From Papio anubis (Eukaryota > Chordata > Mammalia > Primates > Cercopithecidae), in the NCBI RefSeq assembly GCF_008728515.1, contig NC_044981.1:97414043-97478042 (forward strand): DNA of 64,000 nt, given 5' to 3'. The translations under genes were made by a program, and so were the position numbers. The notes under the pieces are model-generated. The model did no database searches. It was not told where the DNA came from and saw only the letters and a list, made by a program, of their open reading frames with translations. This document shows positions 1 to 11,140 of the stretch, one piece after another; the first letter of the stretch is position 1; each line of letters begins with the position of its first letter.

Positions 1-1794
1 AAGTATATACTCTACTAGGCTTCAATTGCTATTGCCCATCTGTGATTGGAACACTTGGGTCTTCTTTTGTGAAACCTCAAATAGACACAGTGGCATGCTA
101 AAAAATGGAATGCAAATGTGTAACTGTGGCATAGCAAGAATGTGCTTAGGTAGAAATTTGAATGTTAATGTAGTACTTTCTGCGTAAAATGGTATTTAAG
201 ACAGTAAGTCCTCAGTTTTGAGCTGCTCTGCATGGCGGATTTTTCACTCCTTATTTCATACAATTAGAACTTTGAGCTTACCCCATGAAAAACAAGGAAG
301 CCATTCGCTTAATATATCCTTTAAGACCTCTTGTGTATTATTTGCTAGTTTAGTAATAAACCAAAGTAGACAATAAACAAAACCACTTATTTTTAATTAA
401 CAAAACCTAAGTTATTATTTTTATCAGAGACATCTTGTGTGGTTTTTCCTGGCTCATGCTGCTAAATAAAGTCTCTGGCAGGAAAGAGAGAGAGATTTTG
501 CCTTATTCATTGTCATAGAACAAGCCTTTATTCAGTACCTGTCATGGAGTATGCAAAATAAAATATTTATTAAATAAAATGTGAATTAACATTGCCAGAC
601 TCCTTTACTTTTTCTTATTAGCTTACCGACAATTGCAATATGATCCCAAAGGCATATCAGATCCAGTATTTCTAAAATTTGACTTACTAATTCCCAAAAC
701 TATGTCTTTTATATGATTTATTATCCCATTAAATGAAAACATAGGACCTAATGTTGCTTCACTAGAAAAACAAGAATCTTCTGTTCTCCCTATTCAGCAA
801 CTTTCTTCATTTAGTCATCAATTTCATCAACTAAAGCTCATCTGAAGAGATATCTCTGTATCAATCTAAATTTCATCTTACTCACTGTGGAATTCACACG
901 GTATTAGTGGCCTCTTGTCAGGAAAGTTAGTATGTATCAGAATTGCTACCTTCCTAAGTAGTGTTAAATGTTTTAAATCATAATTCATTAGCACTTCTTT
1001 CTATTACTCTTGCTTTTCCAAAAAATAAAAAAGAAAAGAAAAACAATTACCACTCCAAATTCCAAATCCTTGCAAATGGACTCTTATAATTAATCTTAAA
1101 GTTAAATCTGAACAGCAGCACCTGCTACTGCCTCTTATCTCTATAAATATATATATAAAAATTAGAAAACGTAGAACAGAACCCCAAACTAGATATGAGA
1201 TTTGAACTATCAATAACATTTAGGAAACATATCTATTAATAACAAATATGATGGATCTGGATTTCACAAATCGATAAACAACCACACAAAACACCAATTA
1301 GATAAACACACAACAGTGGGGAAAATGTGGTAATTCTGTTTTCTGAAAGATAACAAGTGAATCCACCTCTTTATCATGTCTGATTCTTGACTCAAAAAAT
1401 AGATAAAAAGGAGAAATTAATGGAAGTATTGTATAACATTTCTATATCATGTATATTGTGTTTTGAATGACTGAGAGTGCTTTTTCTCACACCACCATCA
1501 CTGTCCCTGTTGGCATATCTATATAACCACCTGAAAATGACAAATCACAAAAGCATTTGGACAAGACATAGAGCAATGGGTAAAAAAGAGTTGGATGAGA
1601 TGGCCTGGGAGGAAGTCACTTCTCCAAAAATCTAGTATTCACAATTATTAGGCTACAGGTTCAGGGAGAGGGGAGAGGATTCCAAATAAAGAGGTACTGT
1701 ACACTTTAGATGATCTGTTTTCTCATTCTTTTTCTGATTAGACTTGCAGAGAGTCAAGAAGTGGTGGTGGTGAGGTAGGGAGAAGAGAAATAAA
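1..1794. other. AT-rich single-copy DNA, no feature seen
   Basis: No recognisable repeat family, coding region or RNA gene is visible. Open frames here are short and AT-driven (for example a 71-codon frame on the minus strand at 1004-1219 made of low-complexity hydrophobic residues). There is a short (TA)n-like stretch near 1146-1158. I assign no function. Confidence 0.6.
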
Positions 1795-2311
1795 AATAGT
1801 AGCCAACATTTTTATAACACTTTCTAGGTGACAAACAGTATTTTATTTTATGTTACTTTATTTAGTGAGAAATGAGTTAAAGATTTAATTGCCTGTGTTT
1901 TAAATAGAATCACGAATTTTCTTTTCATTACTTTTTTTTTTTTTTTTTTGAGATGGAGTTTTGCTCTTGTTGCCTAGACTGGAGAGCAATGGTGTGATCT
2001 CAGCTCACTGCAAACTCTACCTCCAGGTTCAAGAGGTTCTCCTGCCTCAGTCTCCCCAGTAGCTGGGATTTTAGGCACCTGCCACCACACCTGGCTAGAC
2101 AAACATTATATAAGGACTTTATACACGTTAATTTAGTTAACTCTCACAACAACCAATAAAGAAGGTATTATTTTTATTTTCATTTTTGAATGAGGATATT
2201 GAGTCACAAAGGTTTTAGGTAGCTTATTCAAGGTCAAACGGAAAGTGGCAGAGTTGGAACTCAAGCTGTGGTTTCAAAATTCATGCTCTTAACTACGCTA
2301 CACTATTAGGA
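1795..2311 (-). repeat. MIR SINE, antisense, split by an Alu insertion
   Basis: Read on the plus strand, the two flanks join into a reverse-complement MIR. The left flank has 'agtagccaacattt' and 'ctttctaggtgac'. The right flank has 'ctctcacaacaacc', a degenerate 'gaggatattgagtcaca', 'caaggtcaaac', 'gtggcagagttggaactcaa' and 'catgctcttaacta'. These match, in order, the conserved blocks of the MIR core and tRNA-related region. The element is nearly full length (about 250 bp once the insert at 1838-2105 is removed). It is tens of millions of years older than the Alu that splits it. Confidence 0.85.
1838..2105 (-). mobile_element. 5'-truncated Alu, antisense, with possible 3'-transduced flank
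   Basis: A poly-T run at 1932-1949 followed by 'gagatggagttttgctctt' marks the 3' end of an antisense Alu. It runs to 2097, where the body stops in the right monomer ('caccacacctggcta'), so the left half is missing. The octamer 'gacaaaca' occurs at 1830-1837 and 2098-2105 and restores an uninterrupted MIR when one copy is removed, so it is the likely TSD. About 93 bp of non-Alu sequence (1838-1930) lies between the tail and the distal TSD. On the Alu sense strand it ends A-rich. This resembles a 3' transduction; an independent earlier insertion is the alternative. Confidence 0.7.
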
Positions 2312-3496
2312 TAATCTTGGTTCAAGAATGCCCACTAGACATTAGGGATCAAGCTAGAATTTTGCTTTCAAACTGCATGTAAGCTTATCTGTGAAGGAGA
2401 CTTGAGCAGGCCTCAATAAGTAAGTTTCCAGACCAAGAGGAGTACATATATTTCTCTGAATGAGCAGAAAACCAGTAAACTGAAATGACCACCCTATAAC
2501 TAAAATATAATCTTGATTAGCGTATAATCACAGAGGCTTCTGAAAGTTACTTAATAAAACTTACCTTAACAAAATTATTTAGAAATATATTTACATCATT
2601 GATAATATTCAGAAAACCCACCATGATAGAGAAATGAAAAACGTAAAGAGGATACACACTGAGATAAAAAATAACACATTGTGTGTGAGGTGAATGAATG
2701 AAAATCAACTGAATATATCACAACATAATATAAATATCACAGTAATATAAAGATGAATAAATAGTGTGGAAATGGGAATGTGTACTTTGAGGGTAACATT
2801 CGTAGAAATTGCTTAAGGATGAACAAAAATGATTAGTGAGAAGCTAGTATATATGGAAGACACAGATATCTAAGCTGAAAATTGTATGTGTTTCTGTGAA
2901 GGCAGAAAATTTGAAATGGAAGTCATAATAAAAAACATGATTGAGGAAAACATCAGTGAAATAAATATCCTCAAAGGATGGCTCACTGCAGCTCTGACAA
3001 AAGTATTTTTGCAGCTCAGACGAAAGCTATTAAAATATAACTTTCTAAGTTGTCCTAGTGCAGAAGATCTTCTAAATGAATAAAAGCATGGAAATTATGA
3101 GGCTACCACCCAGTGAAAACTGGAATTAACATACTGTATGTATATTAGATATACACACAATTTTATCATTCCCTTGTGTTATAGCCTGAATTTTTATCTG
3201 AAATATCTTTAATTTATTAAATATACATTTACCAAAATAATTTCTAAATTGTTCAGGGCATTACTTATTTAATGAATTCTGCAATTTTCTTTGCTCTTGG
3301 TAATGATATACTAAGCTTTTTTATAGTAACTTTATGGCACATATCCATGATTTTATCCTTAGAATAAATTGAGATTGGTGGTTTATATAGCATATACATT
3401 CTTAGGGATTTTGACATTAAGCTTCAAAATATTTAAAATGAATAAATTGATTGACAAAAGGAGTGTCTTAGGATCCAGTTTTTAAGTGAAAACTAC
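2312..3496. other. AT-rich single-copy DNA
   Basis: No repeat family or gene recognised. A 65-codon frame at 2886-3083 on the plus strand has no recognisable domain and no supporting context. Confidence 0.5.
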
Positions 3497-3553
3497 AGAT
3501 AGATGATAGATAAACAGATATATAGATGATAAATACATACATACATACAAAGA
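3497..3553. repeat. Degenerate GATA/CATA simple repeat
   Basis: An imperfect run of agat, gata and acatacat units directly upstream of the L1 at 3584. It is short, impure and of the common tetranucleotide class. Confidence 0.7.
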
Positions 3554-3583
3554 TGCATAAATAAAGCAAATATAACACTCTCT

Positions 3584-4963
3584 TTTAAATTTATTTTATT
3601 TTAATTTCAGGGGATTATATGTGCATGGGATTATATTGTTACATGAGTAAATTGCATGCCACTGAGGTTTGGTGTACAAACGGCATCATCATCCAGGTAG
3701 GAAGCATACTACCTGATAGGTAGTTTTTTAACTCACATCCCTCTCCCAACCTCCTACCTCAAGTTATTCCTTGTGTCTATTTTCCCCACCTTTGTTTCCA
3801 TGTGTATTCAATGTTTAGCTCCCGCTTATAAGTGAGAACATGTGGTATTTGGTTTTCTGTTTCTGCTTTGATTCACTTAGGATAATGGACTCCAATTACA
3901 TCCATGTTGTGTTGCTGCAAAAGACATGATTTCATTCATTTTTTATGGCTGCATAGTATTCCATGGCATACATATCACATTTTCCTTGTCCAGTTCACTG
4001 CTGATGCACATCTAGGCTGATCCCATGCCTTTGCTGTTGTGAATAGTGCTGCGATATTCATGAGTATGAATAATGAGTACATGTGTCTTTTTGGTAGAAC
4101 AATTTACTTTTCTTTGGGTATATTCCTAGCAGTAGTATTGCTGGGTCAAATGTAAGTTCTGTTTTAAGTTCTTCGAGAAATTTCAAATAATTGACAACAG
4201 AAATCTCAACTTAAAACTGAACTGCTTTCCATAGTTACTGAACTAATTTACACTCCCACCAGCAGTGTGTATTGTTCCCTTCTCTCTGCAACTTCACCAT
4301 CTGTTATTTTTTGACTTGTTAATAATAGTAATTTTGATTGGAGTGAGATGGTATCTCATTGTGGTTTACATTTGTATTTCTCTAATAACTAGAGGCATTG
4401 AGCATTTTTTCATGTATTTGTTGGCCACATGTATGTCTTCTTTTGAGAACTGTCTGTTCTTTCCTTTGCCCATTTTTTTAGTGGGATTCCTTTTTGCTTG
4501 TGGAATGCCTTAAGTTCCTTATAGATTATGGATATTAGACACATAGACCAATGGAACAGGATAGATAACCCAGAATAAAGCTGCTCACCTATAGCCATCT
4601 GATCTTCAACAAAGTTGACAATAACAAGGCGTGAAGAACATATTCCCTATTCAATAAGTGATGCTGTAATAACTGACTAGCCATATCCAAAAGATTGAAA
4701 CTGAACCCCTTCCTTTCATTATATACAATAATCAACCTAAGATGTATTAAACATTTAAATGTAAGATTTAAAATATACAAATCTAAAGCAAAATTTAGGA
4801 AATACCGTTCTGGATATCAGCCTTGGCAAATAGTTTGTGACTGTTTCCAAGAGTATTTGCAACAAAAACAAAAAACTATGAGTGTGACCTAATTAAAATA
4901 AAGAGCTTATGCACAGCAAAAGAACTATCAATAAAGTAAACAGACAAGCTATAAAATGAGAGT
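3584..4963 (-). mobile_element. Old L1 insertion, minus strand, with inverted 5' segment
   Basis: From 3584 to about 4537 the sequence is the reverse complement of an L1 3' end. It starts with a T-rich tail and includes 'ataagtgagaacatgtggta' and 'ctgcatagtattccatgg'. At about 4538 the orientation flips: 'acatagaccaatggaacagg' to 'gtaaacagacaa' is L1 ORF2 in the sense direction up to about 4963. The inverted block is the part of ORF2 that normally lies immediately upstream of the 3' block, with roughly 45 nt missing at the join. This is the standard product of twin priming during L1 integration. Divergence suggests an L1PB/L1MA-age copy. A clear TSD is not evident. Confidence 0.85.
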
Positions 4964-6179
4964 TCTATCTTTTTTGTTGTTACTGATTTTGTTTTCTAAT
5001 GACAAGCAGTTTTGCAATATAGATTGAGGGTAAATGTTTATCTTTTTCCTAATTTTATAAGTTCCTTAATAATTGGTGTAATCAATTTTTATATATTTTT
5101 CTGTATTACTGGAACTCAGACAACTTTTTTTCTGTACTCCAATTGTAAAACTGCAAGTGCTCCACATATCTTTCCCATAAATCACTTAATCAGGTGCAAA
5201 TATGTATTACTATGAATAATGCATTGAGGAACTTTTTCTAATACATTTGTATAAATCCTGAAAATATTAATAAATCTGACATACAGCCGCTGTCTTGGTG
5301 CTATTGGTGTATATATTACTTGTATAAAGGAACCTAGAAGTGCATATTCATTTATATGCTTGGTTTCTAGAATGAGAGATTTAGCAAGCAGGGTATTAAA
5401 TAATATTGATAGCTTGCAATTTGAATACATCAAAATATACTTTTTTTTTTCACGTAACGTCAGAAAATATCAGGGCACGTGGCCTGTGTCACTCTAGAAG
5501 ATAGATACCTAACCGAGAAATAACGAAAACTTAGGGTGAAATATGCTGGCTCATGGAAAAAAATAATCATTCTCATTGTCACTGCCACCATTGAACCCAT
5601 ATGCCTTTTCATCTTTGGCTTCATCCAACATTATCTCAGACTTCTCCAAAGTTAATTTATCTGAAGCTCTGCTCTGATTGTGTCATTTTTTACTCTCTAA
5701 AATTTCAACAGCTTCTCAATAAATAGCAAACACCTTTGGCTGGCATGCTAGATTCTTAGTAATCTGGTCCACATTTCCTGTTTTATTCTCTCATAGTCAT
5801 ACTATTGTAATGGACACACTTTCATTGTCCATAATTTAAGGGTTATTTTTGTCAATTTTTGTCCACTTTATTGTTTCATCGTGAAGTTTTTAAACCCACG
5901 TAGGACTCTATTAATTTCCCTTTTCCTTTAAGATTGATAAGATGTTACATTGTGTAAATATTAGTTTAGAAACAATCTACCTTGAATTCCAGATCCAACA
6001 CCAACTTTTTGTGTGGCTTTAACATAGTATTTGGCACTCTACTCCTTGGTATATTTATGAATAATATGTAGAAGATGACAGTCACTACCTCACTGAGCCC
6101 TTATTACTCTTATGTGGACATTGGAAAAAATTCAGGAAATGTTAGCTCTTGCTACTTCATCTAAATGCTTTTACAAAAC
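4964..6179. other. AT-rich single-copy DNA
   Basis: No repeat or gene confidently recognised. A T11 run at 5441-5451 is isolated and not followed by Alu or L1 sequence. Confidence 0.5.
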
Positions 6180-6350
6180 GTATTCTTAATTTGCATTATG
6201 CTTATTTGCATGCAAACATTATTTTTGTCTCTTCTGGACTATGAACAACTGATGTCTCCAAGTATAACTTATTTCTCCTTCTATTGTCTTAGTGCTTAAC
6301 AAATCATCTTGCTCATTGTAAGCCTAAAATATATGCTAATTGAATAAAAT
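6180..6350 (+). repeat. Possible degraded L2 LINE 3' end
   Basis: The order of weak matches ('tctggactatgaac', 'gtcttagtgcttaacaa', 'aatatatgctaattgaataa') resembles the L2 3' end, whose usual landmarks are an 'actgtgagctcc...'-type block, a 'gcacctagca' block and a terminal 'aatatttgttgaatga'. Divergence is high and the call is tentative. Confidence 0.35.
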
Positions 6351-6759
6351 AATCCAAGGTTCTATTAAGGTTGTCTAGCCAAGGAAAATTTGCCTCACAA
6401 AGTTTGTTGCTACTTAAAGCATTCAAAGAGATTGGCTAACTCACGCAGTAGGATAATGCAGAAGATTAACAATGTTAGAGGGAGATAGGAACAGATAAGC
6501 TCTCAGACCTAACCTAATTCTAAGACTCTTAGATAAGTAAATATCTAATTACAGTTATACAAAATAGAGAAAAAAACCAAATATTTGTTGGTTTTAGAGC
6601 ACCATGTTTATTATGAAATTACATGATATTCTGGGTCAGATAAGTGAATAAGGGAGAAATAGAAACCATGATGTTTACATTATTTTAGCCAGGAATTATA
6701 TTAAAATGTATAGTTTCCAAACATAACACTTGCTTGATTATGCCTACTAAAAAGTCATT
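6351..6759. other. AT-rich single-copy DNA
   Basis: No gene or repeat recognised. Confidence 0.5.
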
Positions 6760-6930
6760 GTCTGGTGGCAATTAGAATAAACAGGGAATACTGAAATTTA
6801 GATGTCCAATGAATTAGCTGTGTAATTTTGAAACTATCCCTTAACCACTCAGGATCTGTTTTCTCATCTATAACACTTCACCTTGGATCATCTAACCTTA
6901 GAATCTAAAGTTTTTAAAAGCAATGAGGAA
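6760..6930 (+). repeat. Degraded MIR SINE
   Basis: 'agctgtgtaattttgaaact', 'cccttaaccactcagga' and 'ttttctcatctataa' match, in order, the MIR tRNA-related part and core (agctgtgtgacc, ttaacctctctg, tttcctcatctgta). The ends are not well defined. Confidence 0.65.
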
Positions 6931-9143
6931 ACTCCAAACTCTTTAATATGCAAAATGTTAAATAGACAAAAATTGTATTTCTTAAGAATTATAGAAATTT
7001 AGAAGCACATAAATATTCAGCAAAATATGTGGCCAAATTCCTGACAAGCAAACTCTGGTGTATTTGCTCATCAGCCTAAATTAAACTGCAATTGTACCCA
7101 AAACAGCCTTATATGTCTATGAGCTTCTGCCAATATGCAGTTGGATCTCTCTTCTGCAGCTGTCTATAATCCACCAAAGAGACAAGTGAATACTGTTGTC
7201 AAATTAGAAGTGAAGAAAATGGCATCATTAAAGCAGAATGAATAAATTATGATAGCTCTAGAAGAGCATCTTTAACAAATAAACATAGACATAGCAAAAG
7301 TATCAACTACTATTTTTGCATATGTACAACTTCAAAAATTTTTAAAAGATGACATTTTAATTTAATAGTCTGTAATTTTATTTTAGTTATACACATTAGC
7401 TTTGCCATTGTTAAGAAATTTTATTGAGAAACCCTTTGAAAATTAAGATTAACAAGAAGATTCCTAAATGTGAGGTCAGAAACTCTGAAATTTTAATTTT
7501 GGTTCTTTCATTGAGGATCCACTACTAATAACCATATAGGACCTTGGCTTCTTTAACTATAAATTAAGATGAGATTGTACAATTTTTTTTTATTTTTGTA
7601 ACTACTCTATTTCATGTTGGATATATAAACCAAAATACATTTATTTTTACATTGCATGCCTTACAAAAAAAGGTTTATATCGTTATTTTTCTATATTGTA
7701 GATTTGTTGAGGTCAATTTGAGATTATTGATGGAACCAACTTGGTAAACACAGACAAGTTATATGTTTCAGGGAAATGGAATTAGAAACTAAAGCAGATG
7801 AAAGATTTAAATATTCACTGCAAATATCTGATAGGATCAATGCAGATATTACTTATATCAGTGCTAGAGTCACCCAAACAAATAAGGCATTCTCGTGTTT
7901 GTAACAAGTGTATTTGAACTGTGTACTCTCTTCAGATATTTAAAAGGGGACTTGGCAGCACTAGCAATCGTTAATAGCAAAAATATGGGAACTGGCAGCA
8001 ACAATTCAGCAGGTAGGCAATATTACAAAGGATCACTTAAATTGGCACTCAGAATTTAAATGAAAAGCTACACGAAGTATGTCTTTCAAAAAAAAAGCTG
8101 CTGGATTGTCTGTTACATCTTAGACTACATTTAAGGGTTATGTTTAGAGAAATGATGAAGGAATGGGATGGCAGGTGGTCAGAGCAGGCAGCAGAAGTAG
8201 TTTGTTTTTTACTTGAAATGATGCATAAACAGGCAGCAAAGTGGGAATCTGAGCCTGCAGACCAGGTGCTAATTATTCTTTCAGTGGTACCAACAGAGGT
8301 CAGGGATTCAAGCCTGATTTATAGCCTATCTTGGCTAGTACTGACTAGGCATAAGTAATTCTGGATGCCAAGTGCAATGGGGGCACTAGAGGGGCTTAAC
8401 AATAAATAGCAACGATAAATTTTTTAGATGAAAATTGTTGTACCTCTGTCCTATTACTCTTTTTGCTAAGTAAGGTTTATTCTGAGTTATAGAATGTGGA
8501 TTTTTGCTGACACTGTCTTTAAAATTTGTGCTAGATTTCAGTATAGCTTGACTAAATGCATTTGTCCTTTCCCCACTTACGCACCACCCAAGTATCTCAC
8601 TGTCAGTCTAGATCACATAGCGACAAGCATGTCTTATGATAAAGTTAAAATTCTTCTAAGAAATTAAGTACCAAAACACATATAATTTGCATCTTTATAA
8701 TAAAATAAAAATTAAAAACAAAACCAAAAATATGTTTTAGAGTATTCTTCCCTACATGGCTCACTTGTCAAATTTGTACTTGTAATTTGAGACTTGAGTT
8801 CAACACTGCATGGTGTATGAAGTGAGACTGTGCCTCCTCTTCAAACTTCCACTTCAAAGTTAAGCACATTTATACTTCAATTTGTGTTTATTTGTTAGGC
8901 CTTGTACTAGGCTTTGAAATCCTTCATAGCAAGGAATGTATCTCAATTGTAAGCATTGAATGAATGTATAAATAGTCTATAGATGACTGGATTGCTTGAC
9001 GGATAACGAGCTTACCCTTACTATCTTGACAACTAAAAGTAGCAGGTCCTGGTTTATGGGTTGAAAATGTTGGGATGGCAAAAAAAAAAAAAAAAAAAAA
9101 AAAGTAATAATGAGTAACTTTTGAAGTCAAGGAAAGCATAACA
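6931..9143. other. Mostly single-copy DNA, with one less AT-rich patch
   Basis: No repeat family recognised. Around 8130-8400 the sequence is visibly less AT-rich than its surroundings and holds a 72-codon plus-strand frame (8140-8358) with no recognised domain. I see no splice or promoter context strong enough to call it a gene. Confidence 0.5.
9080..9103. repeat. Poly-A homopolymer, A24
   Basis: A pure run of 24 A. It is not preceded by Alu or L1 3' sequence that I can recognise, so its origin is unclear. Confidence 0.9.
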
Positions 9144-9893
9144 CAGTGGTTCTCAACCCCTGGTATGCATCAGAATCTTGTGAGAACGTTTTATTGTATT
9201 TATTTTTTATTATTATACTTTATGTTCTAGGGTACATGTGCACAACGTGCAGGTTTGTTACATATGTATACATGTGCCATGTTGGTGTGCTGCACCCATT
9301 GACTAGTCATTTACATTAGGTATGTCTCCTAATGCTATCCCTCCCCCCTGCCCTGACCAGACAAACAGGCCCCCGGTGTGTGATGTTCCCCTTCTCATGT
9401 CCAAGTGTTCTCATTGTTCAATTCCCACCTATGAGTGAGAACGTGCAGTGTTTGGTTTTCTGTTCTTGTGATAGTTTGCTGAAAATGATGGTTTCTAGCT
9501 GCATACATGCCCCTACAAAGGATATGAACTCATCCTTTTCTATGGCTGCATAGTATTCCATGGTGTATATGTGCCACATTTTCTTAATCCAGTCTGTCAC
9601 TGATGGACATTTGGGTTGATTCCAAGTCTTTGCTATTGTGAATAGTGCCACAATAAACATACATGTGCATGTGTCTTTTAGCAACATGATTTATAATACT
9701 TTGGGTATATAACCAGTAATGGGATGGCTGGGTCAAATGGTATTTCTAGTTCGAGATCCTTGAGGAATTGCCACACTGTCTTCCACAATGGTTGAACCAG
9801 TTTACAGTCCCACCAACAATGTAAAAGTGTTTGTATTTCTCTACATTCCTTCCAGCAACTGTTGTTTCCTGACTTTTTAATGATTGCCATTCT

Positions 9894-11140
9894 TTTTTTT
9901 TTGATTTTTTTTTTAATTAATTTATTATTATTATACTGTAAGTTGTAGGGTACATGTGCATAACGTGCAGGTTTGTTACATATGTATACTTGTGCCTTGT
10001 TGGTGTGCTGCACCCCTCAACTCGTCATTTACATCAGGTATAACTCCCAATGCAATCCCTCCCCCCTCCCCCCTCCCCATGATAGGCCCCGGTGTGTGAT
10101 GTTCCCCTTCCTGAGTCCAAGTGATCTCATTGTTCAGTTCCCACCTATGAGTGAGAACATGCGGTGTTTGGTTTTCTGTTCTTGCGATAGTTTGCTGAGA
10201 ATGATGGTTTCCAGCTGCATCCATGTCCCTACAAAGGACACAAACTCATCCTTTTTTATGGCTGCATAGTATTCCATGGTGTATATGTGCCACATTTTCT
10301 TAATCCAATCTGTCACTGATGGACATTTGGGTTGATTCCAAGTCTTTGCTATTGTGAATAGTGCTGCAATAAACATACGTGTGCATGTGTCTTTAGAGCA
10401 GCATAATTTATAATCCTTTGGGTATATACCCAGTAATGGGATGGCTGGGTCATATGGTACATCTAGTTCTAGATCCTTGAGGAATCGCCATACTGTTTTC
10501 CATAATGGTTGAACTAGTTTACAATCCCACCAACAGTGTAAAAGTGTTCCTATTTCTCCACATCCTCTCCAGCACCTGTTGTTTCCTGACTTTTGAATGA
10601 TCGCCATTCTAACTGGTGTGAGATGGTATCTCATTGTGGTTTTGATTTGCATTTCTCTGATGGCCAGTGATGATGAGCATTTTTTCATGTGTTTGTTGGC
10701 TGTATGAATGTCTTCTTTTGAGAAATGTCTGTTCATATCCTTTGCCCACTTTTTGATGGGGTTGTTTGTTTTTTTCTTGTAAATTTGTTGGAGTTCTTTG
10801 TAGGTTCTGGATATTAGCCCTTTGTCAGATGAGTAGATTGCAAAAATTTTCTCCCATTCTGTAGGTTGCCTGTTCACTCTGATGGTAGTTTCTTTTGCTG
10901 TGCAGAAGCTCTTTAGTTTAATGAGATTCCATTTGTCAATTTTGGCTTTTGCTGCCCTTGCTTTTGGTGTTTTAGACATGAAAAATGGCTAGCCATATGT
11001 AGAAAGCTGAAACTGGATCCTTTCCTTACTCCTTATACGAAAATTAATTCAAGATGGATTAGAGACTTAAATGTTAGACCTAACACCATAAAAATCCTAG
11101 AGGAAAACGTAGGTAGTACCATTCAGGACATAGGCATGGG
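9894..11140 (-). mobile_element. Nested L1PA-like insertion with 5' inversion and perfect TSD
   Basis: A T-rich tail begins at 9894, followed by antisense L1 3' UTR and ORF2 C-terminal region to about 10980. There the orientation flips: 10981-11140 is sense ORF2 ('ggctagccatatgtagaaag' to 'ggacataggcatggg'). The inverted block is the segment immediately upstream of the 3' block, with only about ten nucleotides lost at the join, which is a clean twin-priming product. The 16-mer 'taatgattgccattct' at 9878-9893 and 11141-11156 is a perfect TSD. Removing the insert restores the outer L1. The 3' UTR is close to young primate L1PA sequences. Confidence 0.92.
10134..10979 (-). pseudogene. Open C-terminal fragment of L1 ORF2 (281 codons)
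   Basis: This minus-strand open frame is the C-terminal part of L1 ORF2, the endonuclease/reverse-transcriptase protein that nicks DNA and copies L1 RNA at the nick. It ends in the typical 'FSLIGGN' followed by the stop. It contains the cysteine-rich motif near residues 135-155, with spacing CxxxC-x7-HxxxxC ('CWRGCGEIGTLLHCWWDC'). The endonuclease and reverse-transcriptase domains are absent because the copy is 5'-truncated and inverted at 10980. The apparent ATG at 10979 is an internal methionine, not the native start. The frame is open because the copy is fairly young; there is no promoter and it is not expected to be functional. Confidence 0.88.

Noticed and set aside
3497..3553. Short direct repeats resembling an array
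   Set aside because: Plain GATA/CATA microsatellite. There are no spacer-repeat units, and CRISPR arrays do not occur in primate nuclear DNA.
10395..10979. Possibility that this ORF2 frame encodes an active L1 protein
   Set aside because: Endonuclease and reverse-transcriptase domains are absent because the copy is truncated and inverted, and there is no promoter.
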